Assembly (NCBI GenBank): GCA_016929035.1
Contig: JAFGJP010000300.1
Span: 1-28,946 of the forward strand
Direction: 5' to 3'
Length of the DNA: 28,946 nt
Source: Candidatus Auribacterota bacterium
Lineage (GTDB): Bacteria; Auribacterota; JAFGBW01; JAFGJP01
Shown one piece after another: positions 23,251 through 28,946 of the stretch (its first letter is position 1; the number at the start of each line of letters is the position of its first letter). A program made the translations under genes and the position numbers. Under the pieces are notes generated by a model. The model made no database searches and was not told the DNA's origin. It worked only from the letters and a program-made list of their open reading frames with translations.

Positions 23251-24134
23251 CGCACAGCACGAACTGGGATCTGGAGGAACTTAAACTGTTTAAAAAAGGC
23301 AAGGTCAGAAATGTTTACGATCTGGGCGACAGGCTTCTTTTTCTGGCAACAGACAGGATCTCAGCTTTTGATTTTATCTTGCCGACGCCGATCACCGATA
23401 AGGGGAAGATCCTTACTCAGATTTCTCTGTTCTGGTTTGAATTTTTTAAGGAAAAAGTAAAAAATCATTATATAACAAGCCGGGTGGAGGATTATCCTGA
23501 AAAATTAAAAAGATACGCCGATGTTCTGGAAAAAAGAAGCATGGTGGTGAAGAAGACAGAGGTCGTTCCGATCGAGTGCGTTGTGAGAGGGTACCTTTCA
23601 GGCTCCGGGTGGAAAGAATACAGGAAAAGCTCCACGGTCTGCGGCATTTCCTTGCCCGAAGGCCTTAAAGAATCAGATAAGCTCGACGAGCCGGTTTTCA
23701 CCCCGGCAACAAAAGCCGAAGAGGGCCATGACGAGAATATCAGCTTAGAGAGGATGAGAAGCCTTGTCGGGAGCGAGCTCTCCGAGCGGATCAAGCTGAT
23801 GAGCCTTTCGCTTTACAGGGAAGCAAGAGATTATCTTGCTCCCAAGGGGATCATCCTGGCAGATACGAAGTTTGAGTTCGGGCTGAACAATGGTGATCTG
23901 ATCCTTGTGGATGAAGTCCTGACGCCTGATTCCTCGCGGTTCTGGCCGTCTGAAGATTACGAGCCCGGCCGCTCACAGAAAAGTTATGACAAGCAGTATG
24001 TGAGAGATTACCTGGAATCTATCCAGTGGAACAAGCAGCCCCCGGTCCCGGAGCTTCCTTCCGACATAGTCGAGAACACGCGCGAAAAATATTTGCAGGC
24101 CTTCTGCATCATTACCGGCAAGAAAGAACTGTAG
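23247..24134 (+). CDS. purC: SAICAR synthase (long form)
   Basis: Phosphoribosylaminoimidazole-succinocarboxamide synthase joins aspartate to CAIR in purine synthesis using ATP. The 295-residue protein is the longer, yeast ADE1-like type rather than the roughly 237-residue Escherichia coli type. Motifs are KGKVRNVYDLGDRLLFLATD, RISAFDF, CVVRGYLSGSGWKEY, EGHDENIS and the magnesium-site segment LVDEVLTPDSSRFW. The start is GTG 23247, supported by AGGAGG ending six bases upstream and by a 4-bp overlap with recN. It is the last gene of the operon and is followed by a long inverted repeat. Confidence 0.94.
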   Translation: MTHSTNWDLEELKLFKKGKVRNVYDLGDRLLFLATDRISAFDFILPTPITDKGKILTQISLFWFEFFKEKVKNHYITSRVEDYPEKLKRYADVLEKRSMVVKKTEVVPIECVVRGYLSGSGWKEYRKSSTVCGISLPEGLKESDKLDEPVFTPATKAEEGHDENISLERMRSLVGSELSERIKLMSLSLYREARDYLAPKGIILADTKFEFGLNNGDLILVDEVLTPDSSRFWPSEDYEPGRSQKSYDKQYVRDYLESIQWNKQPPVPELPSDIVENTREKYLQAFCIITGKKEL

Positions 24135-24163
24135 AAAAATATTTTGTATAAAAAATAAAACTC

Positions 24164-24219
24164 ATCGCAGAAGCGCAGAAAAAAAGAACATAGAAACAGG
24201 GTATCTGCGTTTCTGCGAT
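24164..24219 (+). terminator. Long inverted repeat after purC, probable terminator
   Basis: Arms at 24164-24179 and 24204-24219 (inner ends CGCAGA and TCTGCG) pair over 16 bp with one G-U wobble, around a 24-base A-rich loop, and are followed by TATTTTTAT. It sits at the end of the cmk-purC operon. Each arm consists of CGCAGAA-type octamers repeated at 8-bp spacing, linking it to the other tandem arrays of the window. Confidence 0.55.
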
Positions 24220-24250
24220 TATTTTTATAATCTTAATTTTTGATTTTTTC

Positions 24251-24273
24251 TAACACCGCTGTAGTGTTATAAT
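24251..24273 (+). promoter_or_regulatory. rmlD extended -10 promoter with operator-like repeat
   Basis: TGT followed by a perfect TATAAT (24268-24273) is an extended -10 promoter. An inverted repeat TAACAC (24251-24256) and GTGTTA (24264-24269) overlaps it, as a repressor site would. The start near 24280 leaves about 18 nt before ATG 24298, with AAAGGA at 24286-24291 as ribosome-binding site. Confidence 0.5.
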
Positions 24274-24297
24274 CCTTTTTTCATCAAAGGAAAAGAT

Positions 24298-25194
24298 ATG
24301 AACAGGAAAAAGTCAGTAATTATTATAGGAGCAAACGGACAGCTCGGCTATGATCTCAAGCAAGTTTTTGCAGATTGGAAAGTTGTTTCGCTGAACGGCC
24401 CTCCGGAAAAAGACATTGATATCCGGGATGAGGAAAGCATCAAAAAAGCTTTTCAAAAGACAAAGGCTGATTTTGTTATCAATACAGCGGCTTTTACAGA
24501 TGTGCCTAAATGTGAGGAAGTAAAGGAATTTGCTTATCAGGTCAACAGCCTGGGCGCCAAAAATGTGGCCAGAGCATGCCGGGAAAAGGGATTTGCGCTT
24601 ATCCATATCAGCTCTGACTATGTCTTTGACGGAAAGAAGCATTCTCCTTATACAGAAGACGACGGCCCTCACCCGCTTAATCATTACGGCTTTACAAAGC
24701 TTGAAGCTGAGCGCCTGATAAGAAAAGAAACAGATTCTTATTACATCCTGAGAACAAGCGGGCTTTACGGAAAGGCCGGGTGCCTTGTCAAGGGAGAGAA
24801 TTTTGTGGACAAGATGCTCCGTTATGCTGAAGAGAAGCAGGACATAAGGGTTGTTGATGATGAGATCCTTACGCCGACATCATCGCTTCAGCTGGCAAAA
24901 CAGATCAGAAGGATCTGCGAAGAGAGGCCGGATCCGGGAATTTATCATGCGACCAACCAGGGACAGTGCAGCTGGTATGAATTTGCCAAGGAGATCTTTC
25001 ACCTCACAGGAAAGAAAGTCGTTCTCACGGCTGTGCATCAGAAGGACTTTCCATCACAGGTCCTCAGGCCCCTTTATTCTGTTCTGGAGAACAGGAACCT
25101 CAATATCCGCGATCTGGACGTCATGGATGACTGGCACGATGCCCTGAAAGAATATCTGGAACAGAAAGGGCTTTTAAGGAAACATCTACTGTAG
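24298..25194 (+). CDS. rmlD: dTDP-4-dehydrorhamnose reductase
   Basis: The 298-residue short-chain dehydrogenase catalyses the last step of dTDP-L-rhamnose synthesis, reducing dTDP-4-keto-rhamnose with NAD(P)H. The nucleotide-binding loop is GANGQLG (11-17). NTAAFTDV is at 62-69, SSDYVFDG at 105-112 and the catalytic Y130-x3-K134 pair lies in HYGFTK. ILRTSGLYG follows, as in the RmlD family. RmlA, RmlB and RmlC are not in the window. The gene has its own promoter and a clear ribosome-binding site. The product feeds surface glycans, in line with manC and the glycosyltransferase operon. Confidence 0.92.
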   Translation: MNRKKSVIIIGANGQLGYDLKQVFADWKVVSLNGPPEKDIDIRDEESIKKAFQKTKADFVINTAAFTDVPKCEEVKEFAYQVNSLGAKNVARACREKGFALIHISSDYVFDGKKHSPYTEDDGPHPLNHYGFTKLEAERLIRKETDSYYILRTSGLYGKAGCLVKGENFVDKMLRYAEEKQDIRVVDDEILTPTSSLQLAKQIRRICEERPDPGIYHATNQGQCSWYEFAKEIFHLTGKKVVLTAVHQKDFPSQVLRPLYSVLENRNLNIRDLDVMDDWHDALKEYLEQKGLLRKHLL

Positions 25195-25250
25195 CTTTCA
25201 TTTAGGAGTTTTTCGCAGATATTCATAGAAAAAAGGTGGTAGCCACGCCA

Positions 25251-25284
25251 GCCAGCCATTGCTGGCGAGGTCTCGCCTTTGGCG
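25251..25284. repeat. Cluster of three adjoining GC-rich hairpins
   Basis: GCCAGC-CATT-GCTGGC (25251-25266), GGCGAG-GT-CTCGCC (25264-25277) and CGCC-TTT-GGCG (25274-25284) overlap end to end, so only alternating folds can form. The segment is a GC-rich island in an otherwise AT-rich spacer after rmlD. Confidence 0.6.
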
Positions 25285-25314
25285 GAAAGGGCCAAGAAGG
25301 AACACGAAGTAGTT

Positions 25315-25351
25315 TCCTCCCCCGTTGGGCAACGCCCCTCACGGGGGAGGA
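25315..25351. repeat. Strong GC-rich hairpin (REP-like)
   Basis: Perfect 11-bp arms TCCTCCCCCGT (25315-25325) and ACGGGGGAGGA (25341-25351) enclose a 15-base loop with a further GGGC-AAC-GCCC stem. No T-run follows on either strand, so it is not a standard terminator. It looks like a dispersed palindromic unit. Confidence 0.65.
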
Positions 25352-25393
25352 GATTTAGAGGAAGGTTTCGTAAATTATCTGTCTTCTGTTTTT

Positions 25394-25420
25394 CCAACGG
25401 ACTTAACGGACCTAACGGAA
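25394..25420 (-). repeat. 9-bp degenerate tandem array after rmlD
   Basis: Three nonamers are phased at 9 bp. On the minus strand they read as the same word TTAGGTCCG found after ispA about 21 kb away. The + strand units are CCAACGGAC, TTAACGGAC and CTAACGGAA. Confidence 0.7.
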
Positions 25421-25431
25421 CCATCTTTTAG

Positions 25432-25460
25432 TTGAGGCCGCAATAAAAAAAAGTTATTAT
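25432..25460 (+). promoter_or_regulatory. Promoter of the membrane histidine kinase, leaderless arrangement
   Basis: TTGAGG (25432-25437), a 17-bp spacer and TATTAT (25455-25460) predict a start at about 25467, next to the ATG at 25468. No ribosome-binding site precedes that ATG. Confidence 0.5.
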
Positions 25461-25467
25461 ATATGGT

Positions 25468-27402
25468 ATGTTAGATTCGCTGACCATCATTGATGTTTTT
25501 TTGCTGTCATCTTATCTTATCTCTGCGATCTTGAGTCTGCTCCTTGGTTATCTGTTCATCAATAAATACAGCCGAAGCAATTTTTATATTCACTTTTTTA
25601 TACTGACCGTATTGATTTTTTTGCTGGGCTGTTCGCAGTTTGTCGTCTCAATCAGCCCTGACGGGCTTCTCAAAAACATCTTCACCCGTATCAGCTCAGT
25701 CTTTTTCTATCTTTTTCCGGCTATTTTTGTCCATTTTATCGTCAAGATGACCGACTATAAGGAATATCACAGAAACAGGGTTTTTTACGTCAGCGTCTTT
25801 TATTTTCCGGCGATATTTTTTATTTTTCTTCCGCTTCTCAGCAATGTCGTAACGCCCTACCGGTTGACCGAAAGATCCCTTGTTGCCGTCAGATATATTG
25901 TGCCGCAATATGCCATAACCGCCTTTTTTCTCTATATCATAGCGCATTATTTCTACAGTTCTTTTTTTCTTCTCTGGTACCGCCGGGGCAATATTACAAA
26001 AGAACTCAAGCGCAAGGCGGATATTATTCTTTTGGCTGTCAGCGTGACATTCCTTCTTGGCTTTATTCCGGAAGTAATGTTCCAGAAGGGAGGCGTCCAG
26101 TTCCTGCGATTCAGCGTTCAGGCTTTTTTTATAAGCCTTGCCGTCGTTGCTCTGGCTCTTTACAAGTTCAGTCTGTATGTCCATATCCCTGATGCATTTT
26201 TCAAAGCGATCATGGAGATCATGAGCGATCTGCTCCTTGTTCTGGATTCTTCAGGCAGGATCATCTATTCCAGCCAGTCCACGAGCCAGATGCTGGGATA
26301 TTCGACAGATGAATTGTACCAGATGGAATTCAAGACGCTTTTCAGAGAAAAGGATAAACCTCTTTTCTACAAAAGCAATAAACCTGTTTTTCCTTATGAC
26401 AGGATCGTTGAATACAGCCGAAAGAACCCTATCAAGAACTATGACATTGAGCTAGAAAGCCGAAATGGAGACGTCATTCCCATTGATGTGACAATATCTC
26501 CTTTCATTGAAGATGAGTTTGACAGGCTTTATCTTCTTATGATTGGAAGGGACCTCCGGGAAGTCAAGAGTCTGATAGAGCAGATCAACAGCTACAAAGA
26601 TGAGCTGGAGCTAAAGGTCAAGGAAAGGACAAAAGAGCTGGAAGAAGCCAATAAGATGCTTAAAGAGACTCAGGCGACCTTGATCCAGTCAGAAAAGATA
26701 TCAGCTATGGGGATGCTGGCCGGCGGCGTGGCCCATGAGGTGAATACGCCCCTTAGCGGTGTCTTGGGATACGTGGAGCTTCTTATCAGTAAAATCGAAT
26801 CTGGACAGCTGAAAGATGACTGGACTTTTATCCTTGAAAAGCTTCGGGTCGTCCGTGATTGCGGCTACAGATGCAAAGCCATATCTGAAAAGTTTCTGGA
26901 GTTTTCACGGAAAAGCGGAAAGCAGTTCAGTCAAGTCAGCATGCGGCAGATCATTGAAGACGCTCTTCTTGTCACCCGGAACAGGATCAAATACGATATA
27001 ATGCTGGAAAAGAATTACGCCTTTGATCTCCCGCTTGTTTATGGAAACGCGAATGAGCTCCAGCAGGTCTTTGTCAATCTGATTATCAATTCTTCTGATG
27101 CGATAAAAGGAAAAGGGAAGATCACCATTACGACGCGGGCGGCAGGAGAAGATGTTATAATAGAGTTCAGTGATGACGGGGAGGGCATAGAAGAGGAAAA
27201 TATCGAGAAGATATTCAAGCCCTTCTTTACGACCAAACCGGCCGGAAAAGGGACCGGTCTTGGCCTTTCTGTTACATTTGGGATTATCAAGAAACACATG
27301 GGGAAGCTTGATGTCAGGTCCAGGAAAGGGGAAGGAACGACATTTACCATCACTCTCCCTGTGGCGGAAAAAGGAGAAAAGCTACTGGGAAAAGAAAGTT
27401 AA
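25468..27402 (+). CDS. Membrane-bound PAS sensor histidine kinase
   Basis: The 644-residue kinase has about seven hydrophobic segments in residues 8-235 (a 7TM-like input region), one PAS domain (about 245-365; SDLLLVLDSSGRIIYSS), a coiled coil (about 368-400), HisKA with phospho-acceptor H423 in GGVAHEVNTPLSG, and an HATPase domain with NLIINSSDAI, DDGEGI and GTGLGLS. Asn-Thr-Pro-Leu after the HE pair fits the NtrB-like HPK4 group. No response regulator is adjacent, so it is an orphan kinase; the receiver pair at 9209-9994 is one possible partner. The gene has its own promoter, appears leaderless, and is followed after 126 bp by an unrelated hydrolase. Confidence 0.9.
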   Translation: MLDSLTIIDVFLLSSYLISAILSLLLGYLFINKYSRSNFYIHFFILTVLIFLLGCSQFVVSISPDGLLKNIFTRISSVFFYLFPAIFVHFIVKMTDYKEYHRNRVFYVSVFYFPAIFFIFLPLLSNVVTPYRLTERSLVAVRYIVPQYAITAFFLYIIAHYFYSSFFLLWYRRGNITKELKRKADIILLAVSVTFLLGFIPEVMFQKGGVQFLRFSVQAFFISLAVVALALYKFSLYVHIPDAFFKAIMEIMSDLLLVLDSSGRIIYSSQSTSQMLGYSTDELYQMEFKTLFREKDKPLFYKSNKPVFPYDRIVEYSRKNPIKNYDIELESRNGDVIPIDVTISPFIEDEFDRLYLLMIGRDLREVKSLIEQINSYKDELELKVKERTKELEEANKMLKETQATLIQSEKISAMGMLAGGVAHEVNTPLSGVLGYVELLISKIESGQLKDDWTFILEKLRVVRDCGYRCKAISEKFLEFSRKSGKQFSQVSMRQIIEDALLVTRNRIKYDIMLEKNYAFDLPLVYGNANELQQVFVNLIINSSDAIKGKGKITITTRAAGEDVIIEFSDDGEGIEEENIEKIFKPFFTTKPAGKGTGLGLSVTFGIIKKHMGKLDVRSRKGEGTTFTITLPVAEKGEKLLGKES

Positions 27403-27528
27403 TCTGCAGGAATGCAAAAAGTGTAAAAAGAAAATCATCAGCCACCAAGTGGTTCGACTTTGCTCACCACCGATAAAAAGATTTTTCGCGGTTTCAATAA
27501 TACAGATTTTTTAAACATTTTTTGACAG

Positions 27529-28161
27529 ATGAAATCTAACTTAGAAGAGATCATAACGATTCCTGTTGGCCCGCTGCAGACAAACTGCTACGTTATTCTG
27601 ACGTCAGGAGGAGAATCTGTTGTCATAGATCCGGGCTTCGAGGCGGAAAAAATTCTTAAAGCCTGCGGAAAGACGGAGATGACGCATATTCTTTTGACCC
27701 ACGGACACTTTGACCATGTCGGCGCTGTGGATGATCTGAGACAGAAGGCGGGATGCAAGGTTGTTCTGCATGAGAAAGAACTTCTTCTTTACAAAAAGGC
27801 ATGCTCTATAGCTGCTGTCTTTGGCCTTGAAGGAAAAGAGCTGTCTCCTCCGGATATCTTGATCAAAGAAGAGGAAATGCCGGTTTCTCTTCCTTTTGAG
27901 GTGAAAGTCTTTCACACCCCGGGACACAGCAAGGGCGGTGTATCTTTTTTAATAGGAGATATCCTTTTTTCAGGAGACACGCTTTTTGCCGGCTCTATCG
28001 GGCGGACAGACCTTCCAGAGGGAAGCTGGCAGGATATGCAAAAATCCTTACACAAACTGATGTCCCTGGATGACAGCCTTCTTGTTTATCCGGGACACGG
28101 CCCGGCAACCAATCTTGAGATAGAGAAGCGAACCAATCCCTTTTTATTGGAACTGAAGTAA
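27529..28161 (+). CDS. Metallo-beta-lactamase-fold hydrolase (glyoxalase II-like)
   Basis: The 210-residue dinuclear metal hydrolase of the YcbL/glyoxalase II-like branch has THGHFDHVG (metal site HxHxDH), the second metal ligand in HTPGHSKGG, the bridging Asp in FSGDTLF, and YPGHGP near the C-terminus. The family hydrolyses thioesters such as S-lactoylglutathione or related small molecules; the substrate here is not determined. It is short, without the C-terminal domain of true GloB. The start ATG 27529 has no clear Shine-Dalgarno sequence or promoter. The 126-bp gap from the kinase contains a CCAC-CAA-GTGG hairpin (27442-27452). Confidence 0.9.
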   Translation: MKSNLEEIITIPVGPLQTNCYVILTSGGESVVIDPGFEAEKILKACGKTEMTHILLTHGHFDHVGAVDDLRQKAGCKVVLHEKELLLYKKACSIAAVFGLEGKELSPPDILIKEEEMPVSLPFEVKVFHTPGHSKGGVSFLIGDILFSGDTLFAGSIGRTDLPEGSWQDMQKSLHKLMSLDDSLLVYPGHGPATNLEIEKRTNPFLLELK

Positions 28162-28178
28162 ATGTTATTATTCAGTTA

Positions 28179-28196
28179 ACCACAGATACCACAGAG
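28179..28196 (+). repeat. Short 9-bp tandem repeat after the hydrolase gene
   Basis: Two nonamers, ACCACAGAT and ACCACAGAG, stand in exact 9-bp register 17 bp after the stop codon. It has the same style as the other intergenic arrays but a different word. Confidence 0.6.
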
Positions 28197-28249
28197 AAAA
28201 GCAGGCATTAGCCACCAATGAGATTATATGTAAGATTCTTTTTGCACAC

Positions 28250-28278
28250 TTGACAGAGACATGCCATTTCTATATAAT
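28250..28278 (+). promoter_or_regulatory. Perfect consensus sigma-70 promoter of the tRNA gene
   Basis: TTGACA (28250-28255), exactly 17 bp, then TATAAT (28273-28278). Both hexamers and the spacing match the consensus fully. The predicted start near 28285 is 13 nt before the tRNA. Confidence 0.85.
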
Positions 28279-28297
28279 GCGACATTATTTTCCAAAT

Positions 28298-28371
28298 GGC
28301 GGTTTAGCTCAGCTGGTTAGAGCAGAGGAATCATAATCCTCGTGTCCGGGGTTCGAGTCCCTGAACCGCCA
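28298..28371 (+). tRNA. tRNA with CAU anticodon (elongator Met, possibly Ile2)
   Basis: The 74-base cloverleaf folds fully: acceptor GGCGGTT with AACCGCC, D stem GCTC/GAGC, anticodon stem GAGGA/TCCTC (28325-28329 and 28337-28341), loop ATCATAA with anticodon CAT at 28332-28334, T stem CGGGG/CCCTG with TTCGAGT loop, and A73. The 3' CCA is not encoded. The paired G1-C72 and the absence of three G-C pairs in the anticodon stem argue against initiator tRNA. An isoleucine tRNA read after lysidine modification of C34 cannot be excluded. Confidence 0.93.
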
Positions 28372-28782
28372 TTTAGATTTTCCAGTCTTTGATAATATCC
28401 TTAAGTTGACAAAGAGACCTATGAGTTTTACCGGGAATCTACCCGTCAGCACAGGCAGGAGTCCATTGATAAGTTAGATTTTTAGATTCTATGCTTGAAA
28501 TTCTCTGCACCGCAGCAAGTTGCAATCGCATGTGTCAGATTTATGTCAGAAACTAATCAAAAACAGGAACCTTCGCGCTTCCTTCTTTAAAAAAAATCAT
28601 TACAAAAAAAGAACTAAAACAACTTGACAAATACAGGATTTATAAAAACCTGTAATTCTTACACTCTGTCGCTGTAACCAGCCTGATATCAGCAGAAAAA
28701 TCATCTACATTGTCAATGAATTATTCAGGGAAAGTGTATAGTGTTCAGTCAACAATATCACTCTGCCGGTTTATTGCATATA
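28372..28782. other. Gene-free region after the tRNA
   Basis: No ORF of note and no intrinsic terminator is seen directly after the tRNA. Visible items are CGGG/CCCG (28432-28435 and 28442-28445), a direct repeat TGTCAGA (28533-28539 and 28544-28550, 11 bp apart), and TACAGG/CCTGTA (28632-28637 and 28649-28654) just after a TTGACA (28624-28629) that lacks a well spaced -10. No integrase or attachment-site repeat of the tRNA 3' end is present. Confidence 0.5.
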
Positions 28783-28794
28783 TAGACAATAAAC
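28769..28794. promoter_or_regulatory. Operator-like 8-bp inverted repeat
   Basis: GTTTATTG (28769-28776) and CAATAAAC (28787-28794) are perfect arms with a 10-base gap. They overlap the -35 of the promoter that drives the riboswitch-like leader, so a dimeric regulator could bind here. Confidence 0.45.
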
Positions 28795-28811
28795 AAAAAA
28801 TATGTTACACT
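28783..28811 (+). promoter_or_regulatory. Promoter of the GEMM-like leader
   Basis: TAGACA (28783-28788), a 17-bp spacer, and TACACT (28806-28811) with TGT directly before it (extended -10). The predicted start near 28818 is about 15 nt before the riboswitch-like fold. Confidence 0.55.
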
Positions 28812-28832
28812 ATTTTATCATTTATTAATGAT

Positions 28833-28907
28833 TCCTGCTAAAAAGGCAAATCTCTTCTAAGAGATACGCAAAGCCTTGGGACGTAAAAGAGTTAAAGGGT
28901 TACAGGG
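28833..28907 (+). ncRNA. Putative c-di-GMP-I (GEMM) riboswitch, shortened or degenerate
   Basis: The core matches the GEMM layout. AAGGC (28843-28847) pairs with GCCTT (28873-28877). The internal loop carries the conserved GGCAAA and ACGCAAAGCC strings (28845-28850 and 28866-28875). The inner stem is ATCTCT/AGAGAT (28850-28855 and 28860-28865), and an outer helix can form from TCCTG (28833-28837) and CAGGG (28903-28907), with the typical GGGTTAC just before its 3' strand. Weak points are that the inner loop is TCTA rather than a GNRA tetraloop, and the region for helix P3 (about 28878-28896) is very short and overlaps an 8-bp tandem array. The controlled gene lies beyond the window. The PilZ genes in the window fit cyclic-di-GMP control. 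Confidence 0.6.
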
Positions 28908-28930
28908 TTAAGGGGTTAAAAGGTTAGAAA
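28883..28930 (+). repeat. 8-bp degenerate tandem array at the window end
   Basis: GTTA recurs at 28891, 28899, 28907, 28915 and 28923, exactly every 8 bp, with consensus GTTAAAGG; a weaker unit starts at 28883. It overlaps the 3' half of the GEMM-like RNA. An inverted partner, if any, would be outside the window. Confidence 0.75.
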
Positions 28931-28946
28931 ATCTTTTTCACTAATA

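Noticed and set aside
25315..25351. Intrinsic terminator of rmlD
   Set aside because: The stem is strong, but no U-run follows on either strand.
28298..28371. tRNA gene as an integration site
   Set aside because: No integrase and no direct repeat of the tRNA 3' end is seen downstream within the window.
28533..28550. TGTCAGA direct repeat
   Set aside because: Two 7-bp copies in AT-rich DNA are compatible with chance and no promoter is attached.
28624..28656. TTGACA followed by TATAAA or TGTAAT as a promoter after the tRNA
   Set aside because: Spacers of 11 and 21 bp are outside the workable range.
28883..28930. Telomere-like GGGTTA repeats
   Set aside because: The period is 8 bp with variable units, and other loci show the same style with other words; nothing suggests a chromosome end.

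Overview
The window looks like chromosomal DNA from an uncultured diderm (Gram-negative) bacterium of moderate G+C. It carries lipid II export (MurJ), phospholipid synthesis (PlsC), polyprenyl-phosphate sugar priming, an O-antigen ligase-type protein, and mannose and rhamnose nucleotide-sugar genes. PAS/GAF histidine kinases, an HDOD protein and several PilZ proteins recall Deltaproteobacteria, Omnitrophota or similar lineages. I cannot fix the phylum from sequence alone. I see no phage, plasmid, IS element or CRISPR array.

Layout. 153-3158 (+): alkaline-phosphatase-fold hydrolase, GNAT acetyltransferase, then two PilZ proteins (three PilZ domains). 3170-3634 (-): DUF2752 membrane protein, whose 5' end abuts the divergent polyprenyl synthase ispA. 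4877-5785 (-): YhcC-type radical SAM protein, convergent with ispA. 5878-9994 (+): signalling operon of a small conserved protein, HDOD protein, cytosolic GAF/PAS histidine kinase and two tandemly duplicated receiver-only regulators. 10051-12205 (+): manC, ruvX, PilZ protein. 12465-12692 (+): small conserved ORF. 12681-15707 (-): murJ and a lone PilC/GspF platform protein. 16051-24134 (+): tightly overlapping operon cmk, plsC, GT4 glycosyltransferase, WecA/MraY-type transferase, O-antigen ligase-like protein, recN, purC. 24298-25194: rmlD. 25468-27402: membrane histidine kinase. 27529-28161: metallo-beta-lactamase-fold hydrolase. 28298-28371: CAU-anticodon tRNA behind a perfect consensus promoter. 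The last 575 bases have no gene but hold a promoter and what looks like a c-di-GMP-I (GEMM) riboswitch leading out of the window.

Two themes tie the window together. The first is cyclic-di-GMP: four PilZ domains and a GEMM-like RNA, although no GGDEF or EAL enzyme is present. The second is envelope polysaccharide: manC, rmlD, GT4, WecA-like transferase, O-antigen ligase and murJ.

The least explained structure is a family of short, strictly phased, degenerate tandem arrays (period 7, 8 or 9 bp). They occur only between genes, mostly just after stop codons, and several form inverted pairs: 4509-4544 with 4837-4881; 14253-14287 with 14446-14480; 24164-24219; 25394-25420; 28179-28196; 28883-28930. 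The words differ between loci, but the nonamer TTAGGTCCG recurs about 21 kb apart. A second pattern is that several operon-leading genes lack a Shine-Dalgarno sequence. For murJ and the membrane kinase, good promoters place the transcription start at or next to the start codon, suggesting leaderless mRNAs.
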